DNA of 64,000 nt from Nocardia albiluteola (GTDB lineage Bacteria > Actinomycetota > Actinomycetes > Mycobacteriales > Mycobacteriaceae), in contig NZ_JAHKNI010000001.1 in the NCBI RefSeq assembly GCF_018860155.1, forward strand, positions 1,147,311 through 1,211,310, read 5' to 3'. The translations under genes and the position numbers were made by a program. The notes beneath the pieces were generated by a model. It made no database searches and had not been told where the DNA came from. It was given only the letters and a program-made list of their open reading frames with translations. Positions 42,431-51,303 of this stretch are shown piece after piece (the first letter of the stretch is position 1; every line of letters begins with the position of its first letter).

Positions 42431-43821
42431 TAGGCGACCGGCGCGAGCGCTCGGGCGGGCTGCGTCCGCTCGTAGGCGTGGCCGACCTGCAGCAGCGTCC
42501 GTTCGCTGAACGGCTGACCGAGCAGTTGCATGCCGATGGGCATGCCGGCCGTGTCGTGGCCGACCGGGACGGACAGGGCGGGCACCCCGGTGATGTTGGC
42601 CGGGGAGGAAAGGCGCACGTAGGCGTCGGAGACGCTCTCGACCGTGCCGTCGGGCCAGGTGACGGTCTCCTGGCCGGCCCGGACCGCGGTCATCGGGACC
42701 GTCGGGGCGACGATCACGTCGACCTCGTCCAGGACGCGAGCCCATGCGCCGCGCATCAGTGTGCGGGCGCGCTGGGCACGCAGGTAATCGCCCGCGCCCA
42801 TCAGTTCGCCGGCCTCGAGGAGGATCCGGACGTCGGTCTGGTACAGCTCGGGCACGGTGCGCAGAGTGCGCGCGTGGAAGGCGGTGGCCTCCGGCACCAT
42901 CAGGCCCCACTGGGTGGCCTGGATGTAGCGGGGCATCGGGATGTCGATCTCGGTGAGCCGGGTGCCCAGCGCTTCCAGCTGCGCAATGGCGCGGTGGACG
43001 GCGGCCGCCACCTCCGGGTCGACGTGGTCGAAGTAGTAGTTGCTCGGCACGCCGACGCGCACGCCCGTCAGGTCCGGGTCCCGTTCCGGCCGGTAGTCGA
43101 CGGCGGGGGTGTCCAGCGAGGCGGGGTCGCGCGGGTCGTGCCCGGCGAGGGTGGCCAGGACCAGGGCCGCGTCCTCGACGGTGCGGGTGATCGGGCCGAC
43201 ATGATCGAGCGACCAGGACAGCGAGGTGACGCCGTGGCGGGGCACCAGCCCGTAGGTCGGCTTGAGGCCGACCACGCCGTTCAGTGCGGCGGGCACCCGG
43301 ATCGAGCCGCCGGTGTCGGTGCCGAGGGCGAAGGTCGCCGCCCCGGTGGCCACCGCGACGGCGGACCCGCCGCTGGAGCCCCCGGCGACCCGGCCGCCGT
43401 CCCAGGCGTTGCCGGTCTGCGGGGTGGTCAGGCCGTAGGCGAACTCGTGGGTGTGGGTCTTGCCGACCAGGACGGCGCCGGCGGCCCGCAGCCGGGCGGT
43501 GACCGTGCTGTCAGCGGTCGCACGGTGGTCGGCCCGGACCCTGGAGCTGGCCGTGGTGGGTATTCCAGCGACGTCGATCAGGTCCTTGAGACCGGCCGGG
43601 ATGCCGTGCAGCGGCCCTCGGCGCCCCCCTCTGGCGATCTCGTGCTCGGCCTCGCGTGCCGTGCCGCGGGCCTGCTCCGCGGTGACCGTGACGTAGGCCT
43701 CGACGTGCGGCTCCACCCGGTCGATGCGTTCGAGGACGGAGTCGACCAGCTCGACGGGGGACAGCCGTCGTTCCCGGATCTCGGTCGCGGCGGCAGCGAG
43801 GGTCAGCTCATGCGGCTGCAT
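42430..43821 (-). CDS. Amidase (amidase-signature family)
   Basis: From ATG 43821, with AGAGGAGAAG upstream, the protein has 463 residues. The Ser-cis-Ser-Lys triad can be placed: Lys in GIPAGLKDLIDVAGIP, and the two serines in the GGSSGGSAVAVATGA block. The surrounding GTDTGGSIRVPAALNGVVGLKPTYG is the amidase signature (quoted in parts: GTDTGGSIRVPAALNG). It hydrolyses carboxamides or carbamates; the specificity is unknown. It overlaps the small upstream partner gene by 14 bp and probably forms an AtzE/AtzG-like pair with it. Confidence 0.92.
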   Translation of the reverse strand: MQPHELTLAAAATEIRERRLSPVELVDSVLERIDRVEPHVEAYVTVTAEQARGTAREAEHEIARGGRRGPLHGIPAGLKDLIDVAGIPTTASSRVRADHRATADSTVTARLRAAGAVLVGKTHTHEFAYGLTTPQTGNAWDGGRVAGGSSGGSAVAVATGAATFALGTDTGGSIRVPAALNGVVGLKPTYGLVPRHGVTSLSWSLDHVGPITRTVEDAALVLATLAGHDPRDPASLDTPAVDYRPERDPDLTGVRVGVPSNYYFDHVDPEVAAAVHRAIAQLEALGTRLTEIDIPMPRYIQATQWGLMVPEATAFHARTLRTVPELYQTDVRILLEAGELMGAGDYLRAQRARTLMRGAWARVLDEVDVIVAPTVPMTAVRAGQETVTWPDGTVESVSDAYVRLSSPANITGVPALSVPVGHDTAGMPIGMQLLGQPFSERTLLQVGHAYERTQPARALAPVA

Positions 43822-44017
43822 CGGGCTTCTCCTCTCCCGCGCGGTAGGCGCTGCTGGGCGGGGTGTCCCCGAAGTCCAGCTCGCGCAGGACCGCGACGAC
43901 GGAGTGGATGTGGTTGGCGGTGGCCGCGACCACGGCGTGGCGGTCGTCGGGCAGCGGAAGCCCGGCCCTGGCCGCCCAGCGGGCGGCCTCGGGCGGCGTG
44001 AGTTCGGTGGAGGACAC
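43808..44017 (-). CDS. AtzG/GatC-like small amidase partner
   Basis: GTG 44017 is preceded by GAAGAGGG. The 69-residue protein has LTPPEAARWAARAGLPLPDD and VAATANHIHSVVAVLRELDFG, typical of DUF4089/AtzG-like small subunits that wrap around amidases in the manner of GatC. It overlaps the amidase start by 14 bp, which suggests tight coupling. It is probably needed for stability of the amidase. It is divergent from the MFS transporter gene. Confidence 0.75.
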   Translation of the reverse strand: MSSTELTPPEAARWAARAGLPLPDDRHAVVAATANHIHSVVAVLRELDFGDTPPSSAYRAGEEKPDAAA

Positions 44018-44073
44018 GGATCCCTCTTCTGATCGGGGTTGGAGCGACGAAGCACCCCTACCAAAGGCTAATG

Positions 44074-44119
44074 ATTTGCTTTAGTGCGATCGTAAGTTCT
44101 ATCGTCACTTAAAGCAAAT
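44074..44119. promoter_or_regulatory. Inverted-repeat operator in divergent amidase/MFS promoter
   Basis: ATTTGCTTTA (44074-44083) is the exact inverse of TAAAGCAAAT (44110-44119), and the inner flanks AGTG and CACT continue the symmetry with one-base offset. The dyad lies in the 128-bp gap between the amidase-partner start and the MFS start. Confidence 0.7.
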
Positions 44120-44145
44120 GCATAGCTTTTATGGAAAGGGGTTCT

Positions 44146-45414
44146 ATGTCCGGCGTCATGTCCGGGACATCCGCGCACTGCGTCCTCCGGGCCGATCGTG
44201 AGCGCGGGAAGAACCGCGCGGCGTCCTTCGCCCTCGACACGTCGATCCTGGCTGCTCTCCTGGCCGCATCCAGTGCCCCGACCCCGCTGTACCCCCTCTA
44301 CCAGGACCGATGGGGCCTGTCCGCGCTCGCCGTCACGGTGGTCTTCAGCGCGTACGCACTGGCGCTGCTGTCGGCCCTGCTCACCACCGGAGCGCTCTCG
44401 GACCATCTGGGGCGGCGTCCCGTCCTGGCGGGCGCACTGGTCGCGGAGGCCGCCGCCATGGTGCTCCTGGCCTCGGCGGACGGCGCGGGCTCCCTGACGG
44501 CGGCCCGCCTGCTGCAGGGACTGGCCACCGGCGCGGCCACGAGCGCCGCGGGCGCGGCCCTGCTCGACCTGGAAAATCCCCGGCGCCCGGGGCGGTCGGC
44601 CCTGACGAACACCATCGCCCCGGTCGCCGGCATGGCCACGGGCGTCCTCGCCGCCACCCTCGTCATCCACTTCGCCCCGGCGCCCACCGTCACCGTCTAC
44701 GCACTGCTGGCGGCGCTGTTCGCGGCCCAGGCGATCGCGGTCGCCTTCACCGCGGAGACGGCCCACCGCCGCCCGGGCGCGCTGCGATCGCTGCGCCCGC
44801 ACCTCGGCGTCCCGCCCGCGGTGCGCCGCACCCTGCTGACCACCGGTACCGCGGTCGTCGCCATCTGGGCACTGGGAGGTTTCTATTCTTCGCTCGGTCC
44901 GGCCCTCGTACGGCTGGTGGCCCCTGACGCCCCGCAGGCGGCCCGGGGCATGGTCTTCTTCACCCTCAGCGCCACCGCCGCACTCACCGTGTGGGCGCTG
45001 CGCCGCGCGGAGCCCCTGGCCACCGCGATCGGCGGGTGCCTGGCCGTCCTGCCGGCCGCGGCCCTGACCCTGAGCGGACTGCACGGCGCCGGACTGCCCG
45101 CGGTCTACAGCGGCGCGGCCCTGGCCGGCGCGGCCTTCGGCGCCGTGTCGCAGGGGACGCTGCGCCTGCTCCTCGCCTCGCTCGACGAGCGGGACCGCGC
45201 CGCGACGCTGGCCGCCTACTACGTGCTCAGCTACCTCTCCATGAGCCTGCCCGCCATCGCCGCGGGTGTCGCCACCCGGCACTACGGGCTCGGGGCTACC
45301 TCCCACGCCTATACCCTCATTGCCGCCCTCCTCGCCGTGGCCGCCCTCGCGGCGCTCGCCGTGTCACCGCGCCGCGCGGCCGTGACTCACCCCGCAACCG
45401 AACACCTCCACTGA
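44146..45414 (+). CDS. MFS transporter
   Basis: From ATG 44146, with GGAAAGGGG upstream, the protein has 422 residues and about 12 membrane helices. TTGALSDHLGRRPVLAGALV is the motif A loop, and RLLQGLATGAATSAAGAALL follows. The second half has a long Ala-rich helix series. It belongs to the drug/metabolite-type MFS. It is divergent from the amidase pair and immediately upstream of a metallo-hydrolase gene (21 bp). It may import or export the compound acted on by those enzymes (inference). Confidence 0.93.
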   Translation: MSGVMSGTSAHCVLRADRERGKNRAASFALDTSILAALLAASSAPTPLYPLYQDRWGLSALAVTVVFSAYALALLSALLTTGALSDHLGRRPVLAGALVAEAAAMVLLASADGAGSLTAARLLQGLATGAATSAAGAALLDLENPRRPGRSALTNTIAPVAGMATGVLAATLVIHFAPAPTVTVYALLAALFAAQAIAVAFTAETAHRRPGALRSLRPHLGVPPAVRRTLLTTGTAVVAIWALGGFYSSLGPALVRLVAPDAPQAARGMVFFTLSATAALTVWALRRAEPLATAIGGCLAVLPAAALTLSGLHGAGLPAVYSGAALAGAAFGAVSQGTLRLLLASLDERDRAATLAAYYVLSYLSMSLPAIAAGVATRHYGLGATSHAYTLIAALLAVAALAALAVSPRRAAVTHPATEHLH

Positions 45415-45435
45415 AGAGCAAAGGAACGACAGATC

Positions 45436-46332
45436 ATGCAGACTCCCGCCGTCGCCATCCCCTCCTGGACCGTGGGCGACGTCACCGTCCACCGCATCGA
45501 CGAGGTCCTGCTGCCGCCCGCGACCGGGCCGTGGTTGCTGCCCGACGCGACCCCCGAGGTGGTGGCCGGCCAGGACTGGCTGCGCCCCGACTTCGCCGGC
45601 CACGACGGCATCCTCCATCTCGACAGCCACAGCTTCGCGTTCGTCGTGGACGGGCTGCGCGTGCTCGTCGACACCGGCATCGGCAACGGCAAGGAGCGGG
45701 CCAACCCGGCCTGGCACGACCTGCGCACCGACTACCTGGAGCGACTCACCGCGGCCGGCTTCCCGCCGGAATCCGTCGACCTGGTGGTCCTCACCCACCT
45801 GCACGCCGACCACGTCGGCTGGAACACCAGGAAGGTGGACGGCGAGTGGGTACCCACCTTCCCCGCCGCCCGCTACCTCACCGCCCGCGCCGAACGGGAG
45901 TTCTGGGCCGGGTACGACATGGAGGAATCGCGCCGCCAGATGTTCCGCGACTCGGTGATCCCGGTCGAGCAGGCCGGCCTGCTCGACCGGGTCGACGTCC
46001 CGTCCGAGGGCGTGCAGATCGTCCCCGGACTGCGCCTGCTCCCGACTCCCGGTCACACCCCCGGCCATGTCGCCGTCGAACTGACCAGCCGGGGCGAAAC
46101 GGCACTGATCACCGGCGACTGCGTCCACCACCCGATCCAGCTCGCCCACCCCGCCATCGGCGCCTGCGTCGACATCGACCCCCAGCGGTCCGAGGCCACC
46201 CGTCGCGCGCTGCTCGCCTCCCTCGCCGGCACGGACACCCTCCTGCTGGGCACCCACTTCGCCCCGCCCACCGCCGGCCGGGTCGTTGCCCACGGGGACG
46301 CCTACCGGCTGCAGCCCGTCCCCGCGTCCTGA
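45436..46332 (+). CDS. MBL-fold metallo-hydrolase
   Basis: The 298-residue protein has the zinc-binding motif VVLTHLHADHVGWNTRKVDG (HxHxDH), a later histidine in LPTPGHTPGHVAVEL, the bridging Asp in ALITGDCVHHP, and a final His in LLGTHFAPPTAG. This arrangement is typical of lactonase or quorum-quenching-like metallo-beta-lactamase proteins. It should hydrolyse esters, lactones or thioesters. It follows the MFS gene by 21 bp and is probably in the same transcript, with AAAGGAACG upstream of its ATG. Confidence 0.92.
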   Translation: MQTPAVAIPSWTVGDVTVHRIDEVLLPPATGPWLLPDATPEVVAGQDWLRPDFAGHDGILHLDSHSFAFVVDGLRVLVDTGIGNGKERANPAWHDLRTDYLERLTAAGFPPESVDLVVLTHLHADHVGWNTRKVDGEWVPTFPAARYLTARAEREFWAGYDMEESRRQMFRDSVIPVEQAGLLDRVDVPSEGVQIVPGLRLLPTPGHTPGHVAVELTSRGETALITGDCVHHPIQLAHPAIGACVDIDPQRSEATRRALLASLAGTDTLLLGTHFAPPTAGRVVAHGDAYRLQPVPAS

Positions 46333-46507
46333 CCGGCGAGCCATCCCGTTCGGCGAGTACGAGCCGCAATGCCTCGGCAGCCCGGACGCCCGCGGCCCAC
46401 CCGCCGTAGCTCACAATGCCGGCGTCGAACGCTCGCTCACTACCGCGACCGCCCGACTGCCAGATAGCGCTGAAGATTCAACGCCGATCAGCTCTGAAGA
46501 TCACACG

Positions 46508-47137
46508 TTATCGCGACGGGCGGTGTGCTTCCCCGGCTGGTCGACGGGGTGCGGCCAGCAGGGCGGCAACCGCTTTCGGTGCGGCCAGCCATTCGCGAAT
46601 GTTGTTGCGCACCAGGGTTGTTCGCTTGCAGTCGCAATAGGCGTCGACGCCGTCGGCGTCGATACCCGCCCCGCGGCACAGGGCGATCGCGCGCGCGGCG
46701 TGCCGGGGCTGGGTGACGATGATCGCGCGGTCGATGCCGAACAGGTCGCGCGCTCGTTCGCACGTCGCACGGGTCGACAGGCCGAGGCCATCCTCTCGTA
46801 TCAGGGTGGGGTCGACGCCGTGATCCAGCAGGTATGTTCGCATGCAGGCGATTTCGTCGCCGGAGGTGCCCGCCGCATCGCCGGAGATCAGGATCTCGTC
46901 GGCCTTCCCGGCTGCCAGCAGTTCGATCGCGATATCCAGCCGCCCGCGCAGGTACGTCATCGGCTGCCCGTCCGGGCCGACCTTCGCGCCCGGCACGATC
47001 ACGACCGGGACCCGGGGCACCGTCGCCACCGTGAAGCGATGGCCGGACGACAACATCCGCAGCCGGATGTTCGCCCCGGACACCACCACAGCCACGATCG
47101 AGTTCGCGCAGAGCGCGTATGCCCACATCCGGTTCAT
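46508..47137 (-). CDS. YdcF/SanA (DUF218) family protein
   Basis: The 209-residue protein has an N-terminal hydrophobic segment (WAYALCANSIVAVVVSGANI) and a DUF218 domain: PVVIVPGAKVGPDG, LDIAIELLAAGKADEILISGD, RTYLLDHGVDPTLIREDG, STRATCERARDLFG, and RAIIVTQPRHAARAIALCRG. Such proteins are membrane-attached and linked to envelope integrity and vancomycin resistance, with unknown chemistry. The frame stays open upstream, so the start at 47137 is uncertain. It is divergent from the aromatic-cleavage operon. Confidence 0.82.
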   Translation of the reverse strand: MNRMWAYALCANSIVAVVVSGANIRLRMLSSGHRFTVATVPRVPVVIVPGAKVGPDGQPMTYLRGRLDIAIELLAAGKADEILISGDAAGTSGDEIACMRTYLLDHGVDPTLIREDGLGLSTRATCERARDLFGIDRAIIVTQPRHAARAIALCRGAGIDADGVDAYCDCKRTTLVRNNIREWLAAPKAVAALLAAPRRPAGEAHRPSR

Positions 47138-47540
47138 CCCGGCCCGCTGTCGTCGTTCCGCCACCACCGCCGACACTCTTCCAGACGGCGGGCCGCGGCG
47201 GATTTCGGCCGAGGTCCGGTTTCGGCATGTTTCGCCGATCTTTCCTGCTGAGTGCGGCAAAGTCGTTGCCGGGCCGGTGGTGGTTAGTCCGGCCGGCCCA
47301 GCCAGGAGACGAACAGCCCGTCGGGGTCCCATCGGGTGCGCGGTGATGTTCCTCGGCCTGATTGCGGCGTTGGTCCTGATCTGAATGGGCGGGTACACCG
47401 GCGAAGGAAGGGAGCCGACCGCCGCGCGGCTGCGTGAGGGGGATCGGGCGAACAGCGCATCGGTGTGCGGGGTGGCGGCGTAGCGTGGATTACTGCTCGG
47501 ACCACCATTCGGCCACCGATCGAATTGCTGAGGGGTAGTT
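47138..47540. other. Gene-free stretch between YdcF-like gene and meta-cleavage operon
   Basis: No gene is supported here, apart from a possible N-terminal extension of the YdcF-like frame up to about 47180. The stretch carries the divergent promoter region. Confidence 0.5.
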
Positions 47541-47597
47541 TCCGCAGAGCAACCTTGTTTTGAGTCAACTCCGCGTAGCAACCGTGTTCGAGTCGAC
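47541..47597. repeat. Imperfect 28-bp tandem repeat ahead of the meta-cleavage operon
   Basis: The first copy is at 47541-47569 and the second at 47570-47597. Both read TCCGC-N2-AGCAACC-N-TGTT-N-GAGTC-N-AC with few changes. The second ends 14 bp before the dioxygenase ATG, so it overlaps the leader. A paired regulator-binding site is the simplest reading. Confidence 0.7.
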
Positions 47598-47611
47598 GAG
47601 GAGCATCACCA

Positions 47612-48751
47612 ATGGGCGAACATGTCGCCGGTGCTCACAAAGACCTGCACAGCGATGAGGGTGCACACAAGGGTGAGCATCCCGGACGCTCGCGCAACCC
47701 GATCATCAAGGTGCAGGACGTGGCTTGGTTGGAGTTCGAGAAGCCCGACTTGTCCGCCGCCGAGGCCTTCGCCCACGCGTTCGGCTTCACCACCGCGTTG
47801 CGCACCGATGATGAGCTGCAGTTGCGGGGCAGCGACGCGGGCCCTGCGTGTCTGGTGATCCGCCGTGGCCCGAGCGCGCGGTTTGTCGGTCCGACGTTCG
47901 CCGCGGCCGACAAATCCGACGTACGGCGCTTGGCTGAGGCGACGGGGGTCGGGATGGTTGCGATGCCCGAAACCCTCGGCGGTGTGGCGGTCGATCTGGT
48001 CGACCCGAGCGGGTTGCCAGTGCGGGTGGCCGCTGGCATGCATCAGCTTCCGGCGCTGCCCGCCCAGGAGCCCCACGTGTTCAACTTCGGCCACGAACTG
48101 GTCCGGGTCAACGTCGCCCAGCGCCCGCCGCGGGTCCCCACCCGGATACAACGACTCGGGCACGTCGTGTGGCAGACCACCAAGTACCGCGAATCGCTGA
48201 ACTGGTTTCTCGACCACTTGGGGTTGATCGTGAGCGACTTTCATTTCTTCCCCGGCCAGCGCGAGCGCGGACCGATCATGAGCTTCAACCGCTGCGACCG
48301 CGGGACAACCCCGGCCGATCACCACACCCTGGCGTTGGCGCTGGGCCCTGCCAACCGCTACGTGCATTCCGCCTATCAGGTATGTGACCTCGACGCATTG
48401 GCTGCCGGCGGACAATACCTGGCTGAGCATGGGTATCGCCGCTCATGGGGGATCGGCCGCCACGTTCAGGGCAGTCAGATCTTCGACTATTGGCGCGACC
48501 CGGAGGGTTTCCTGGTCGAGCACTTCACCGACGGCGACATGTTCGACTGCACGCTCGAACCCGGCTGGGGGCCGCTCACCGCCTCCGGGCTGTATCAATG
48601 GGGACCCAAGATCAGCAAAGACTTCCTCGGCATCAACCCGGGCCGCGAAACTGCGCGCGAAGTTGCCATGATGCTGGACGCGCTGCGTCAGAAGGACAAC
48701 GAATTCGACCTGGCCGCGCTGCGCGGACTATTCGCCATGGCCAATTCCTGA
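47612..48751 (+). CDS. Extradiol ring-cleavage dioxygenase (VOC type I)
   Basis: The 379-residue protein has two VOC domains. In the C-terminal one the Fe(II) ligands are placed as His in RLGHVVWQTTKY, His in DHHTLALALGP and Glu in FLVEHFTDGD. The His-rich DHHTLALA block and YWRDPEGFLVEH resemble 2,3-dihydroxybiphenyl and homoprotocatechuate-type dioxygenases. It cleaves a catechol ring next to a hydroxyl (meta cleavage). It is the first gene of a four-gene operon and has GAGGAGC ahead of the ATG. The true catechol substrate is not defined. Confidence 0.9.
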   Translation: MGEHVAGAHKDLHSDEGAHKGEHPGRSRNPIIKVQDVAWLEFEKPDLSAAEAFAHAFGFTTALRTDDELQLRGSDAGPACLVIRRGPSARFVGPTFAAADKSDVRRLAEATGVGMVAMPETLGGVAVDLVDPSGLPVRVAAGMHQLPALPAQEPHVFNFGHELVRVNVAQRPPRVPTRIQRLGHVVWQTTKYRESLNWFLDHLGLIVSDFHFFPGQRERGPIMSFNRCDRGTTPADHHTLALALGPANRYVHSAYQVCDLDALAAGGQYLAEHGYRRSWGIGRHVQGSQIFDYWRDPEGFLVEHFTDGDMFDCTLEPGWGPLTASGLYQWGPKISKDFLGINPGRETAREVAMMLDALRQKDNEFDLAALRGLFAMANS

Positions 48752-48787
48752 CCGGCACCACCGGACCGAGAGAAAGGTGGACCCGTT

Positions 48788-49705
48788 ATGACTGTCTCGA
48801 TCCTGCGCACCGCCGACGCGTGGTGGGTGCACACCGCGTCCGGGGCCGCCCGCATCGCCACCGACGCCGCCACCACCCGCGAGCTACTGGCCGACCGCGT
48901 GGCTATCGACGACGCCGCGCGCAGCTCCTACACCGTGCCGGTCAGCCGCCTCAAGCCGCTGTCACCGGTGACCGTGCCGTGCCGGGTGGTGGCCCAGGCC
49001 GTCAACTACGCCTCCCATGTCCGAGACGTCGGCCGCGACCCCGCCAAGACGCAGCTGACCTTTTTTCGCAAGGCAGGCGGTTCGATCACCGGACCGTTCG
49101 GTGACATCGTCAAACCCCCGCACGTCCAGCTGCTGGACTACGAGGTGGAGATCGGGCTGGTCATCGGCCGCGAGCTCCCGGTGGGCACCGAGGTCACCGA
49201 AGCGAACCTGGCCGAGTTCGTGTGCGGACTGGTGGTGACCAACGATGTGTCGGCGCGCGATGTGCAACAGGCCAAAGGGCAGTACTACGAAGCGAAGTCC
49301 TACCCGACGTTCACTCCGGTCGGGCCGGCGCTGGTGCTGCTCGACGCGAGTGAACTCGAGCGCTTCGGTGAGCTGAGGGTGAAGCTGTCGGTCAACGACG
49401 AGGAACGCCAGAACAGTGTGGTCAAGGGCGACATGATTTTCCTCCCCCTCGAAGCCCTGCAGGCGATTTCCCGTTTCCAGTGCCTCGAGGCCGGCGACCT
49501 GGTGCTCACCGGCACGCCGGTGGGCACCGCGGTCCGCAAGCCCGAAGGTGTGCCTGCCGGCCCGCCTACGCTGGAGGGATTCCTAGCCAGCCAGGCCCAC
49601 AATCGGTTGTATCTGCACGACGGCGACGTGGTGGAGGCGACCGTGGCCACCGACGACGGCACCATCGACCTCGGCACTCAACGCAACGTGGTCAGGTACG
49701 CGTGA
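48788..49705 (+). CDS. Fumarylacetoacetate hydrolase (FAH) family protein
   Basis: The 305-residue protein has the FAH core: GGSITGPFGDIVKPP, LDYEVEIGLVIGRELP with metal-binding glutamates, VVTNDVSARDVQQAKGQYYE with the metal Asp, and SYPTFTPVGPALV. These enzymes hydrolyse or hydrate 2-oxo-dienoates and acylpyruvates formed after ring cleavage. It follows the dioxygenase gene by 36 bp and overlaps the hydroxylase gene by 4 bp (GTGA). A role as meta-pathway hydrolase or hydratase is the natural inference. Confidence 0.92.
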   Translation: MTVSILRTADAWWVHTASGAARIATDAATTRELLADRVAIDDAARSSYTVPVSRLKPLSPVTVPCRVVAQAVNYASHVRDVGRDPAKTQLTFFRKAGGSITGPFGDIVKPPHVQLLDYEVEIGLVIGRELPVGTEVTEANLAEFVCGLVVTNDVSARDVQQAKGQYYEAKSYPTFTPVGPALVLLDASELERFGELRVKLSVNDEERQNSVVKGDMIFLPLEALQAISRFQCLEAGDLVLTGTPVGTAVRKPEGVPAGPPTLEGFLASQAHNRLYLHDGDVVEATVATDDGTIDLGTQRNVVRYA

Positions 49706-51291
49706 GCGTGAGCGCACCGGGCCACGCCACGCTGGCGTCGGTGCCGGTCGTCATCGTCGGCGCCGGTCCCGCTGGCGTCACCGCGGCCACGCTGTTGAGC
49801 CAGTACGGCGTCTCCTGTCTGATTCTCGAGCGCTACCCGGACATCTACCCGCAGCCGCGCGCAGTTCACTGCGACGACGAGGTCTGCCGCATCCTGGCCC
49901 GCCTGGGCGTCTACGAGGAATTCGCTGCCATCTCCCGGCCCAGCCTCGGCATCCGGCTGGTGGACCCGCAGATGAGGGTGCTGGACGAAAACCCGGTGCC
50001 ACCGAACAGCCCGCATGGCTTTCCCAAGGCCAACATGTACGACCAGCCCGAGTTGGAGGCATTGCTACGCGCCAACCTCACCGAACAGCCCGGCATCCTG
50101 TTGCGGGGCAACGCCGAAGTCACCGGCATCACCCAACAAGGCGACGGTTGCGTGCGAGTCAGCTTCACCGACCGCCCCAACGGCAGCGAGCAGAGTGTCG
50201 TGGCCACCTATGTCCTGGGCTGTGACGGCGCCAACAGCACAGTCCGCTCCGCGATCGGCGCGGTGATGGCCGATCTGCACTTCGAGCAGCGGTGGCTGGT
50301 GATCGACGTGGACACCGACGCGGACCTGCACCAATGGGACGGGTTGCACCAACTCTGCAGCTCCGTGCGCGCCGGCAGCTACATGCGGGTCGGCGACACC
50401 CGCTACCGCTGGGAATTCGAGTTGCTCGACGGGGAGACCGCCGCGGACTACCAGAGCATCGCCGGCGTGGTTCCGCTGATCTCGCCCTGGTTGGCAACGG
50501 TCCCCGCCGAGCAGCTGAGCCTGGTGCGGGTGGCCGAGTACACCTTCCGTGCCCGAGTCGCCGACCGATGGCGCGAGGGCAACGTGTTCCTTCTCGGCGA
50601 CGCCGCCCACACCACACCGCCATTCATCGGCCAAGGCCTGTGTGCGGGCCTGCGCGATGCGATGAATCTGACCTGGAAACTGGCCGGTGTGCTCGGCGGG
50701 GGCCTGCCAGACAGCGCGCTCGATACTTACCAGCAAGAACGAGAACCCCACGTCCGCACGATGATTCGGCTCGCGATCTCCTTGGGACGGGCAATGACCG
50801 CCGGCGGGCGGATGGGAGACTATTTCCGAGGGGTGGTCTTCCCGCGGATGCTTCACCTCCCTCCTATACGTCGCTTCGCCACCCCGGACGTTGCCCCGAC
50901 GTTGCACACCTCCGCTCTGGTGGCCAAGTCCGACGGCCGACGAGACCTCGCCGGTAGGCTGTGCCCCAATCCCGTTCTGCCGCAGGGTGTTCGGCTCGAC
51001 AAGGTGATCGCAAACCGATTCGCGTTGATCACCTCCACAGCGCTGGGCGAGCAGCAGCGCAACGAACTGGAGCGCCGTGGCGCCGTCGTCGTCTCCGCAG
51101 CCCCGGAAAGTGAACTCGCCGACTGGCTACAGGATGCTCGGGCGAGCGCCGCGATCATCAGGCCCGACGGCACCGTGATGCAGGCCGGCCGGGATACCCG
51201 AGCGATCTGCGACGCGGTGCCCTCGTTCGCCGCAGTTCACACTTCGGCAACGCCTCCTGGTCCGAATGCGCCAGCCCCCGAATCGGATTAG
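49702..51291 (+). CDS. FAD-dependent aromatic hydroxylase, MhpA-like
   Basis: The GTG at 49702 overlaps the FAH stop. The protein has 529 residues. FAD-binding motifs are all present: VVIVGAGPAGVTAATLL (GxGxxG), YVLGCDGANSTVRSAIG (DG motif), and VFLLGDAAHTTPPFIGQGLC (GD motif). Layout and length match 3-(3-hydroxyphenyl)propionate hydroxylase and related flavin monooxygenases, which add a hydroxyl group to a phenol with NADH and O2. The C-terminal 150 residues form the usual thioredoxin-like domain. It should supply the catechol for the dioxygenase encoded first in the operon. Confidence 0.92.
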   Translation: MSVSAPGHATLASVPVVIVGAGPAGVTAATLLSQYGVSCLILERYPDIYPQPRAVHCDDEVCRILARLGVYEEFAAISRPSLGIRLVDPQMRVLDENPVPPNSPHGFPKANMYDQPELEALLRANLTEQPGILLRGNAEVTGITQQGDGCVRVSFTDRPNGSEQSVVATYVLGCDGANSTVRSAIGAVMADLHFEQRWLVIDVDTDADLHQWDGLHQLCSSVRAGSYMRVGDTRYRWEFELLDGETAADYQSIAGVVPLISPWLATVPAEQLSLVRVAEYTFRARVADRWREGNVFLLGDAAHTTPPFIGQGLCAGLRDAMNLTWKLAGVLGGGLPDSALDTYQQEREPHVRTMIRLAISLGRAMTAGGRMGDYFRGVVFPRMLHLPPIRRFATPDVAPTLHTSALVAKSDGRRDLAGRLCPNPVLPQGVRLDKVIANRFALITSTALGEQQRNELERRGAVVVSAAPESELADWLQDARASAAIIRPDGTVMQAGRDTRAICDAVPSFAAVHTSATPPGPNAPAPESD

Positions 51292-51303
51292 GGAGCGATA
51301 CCG

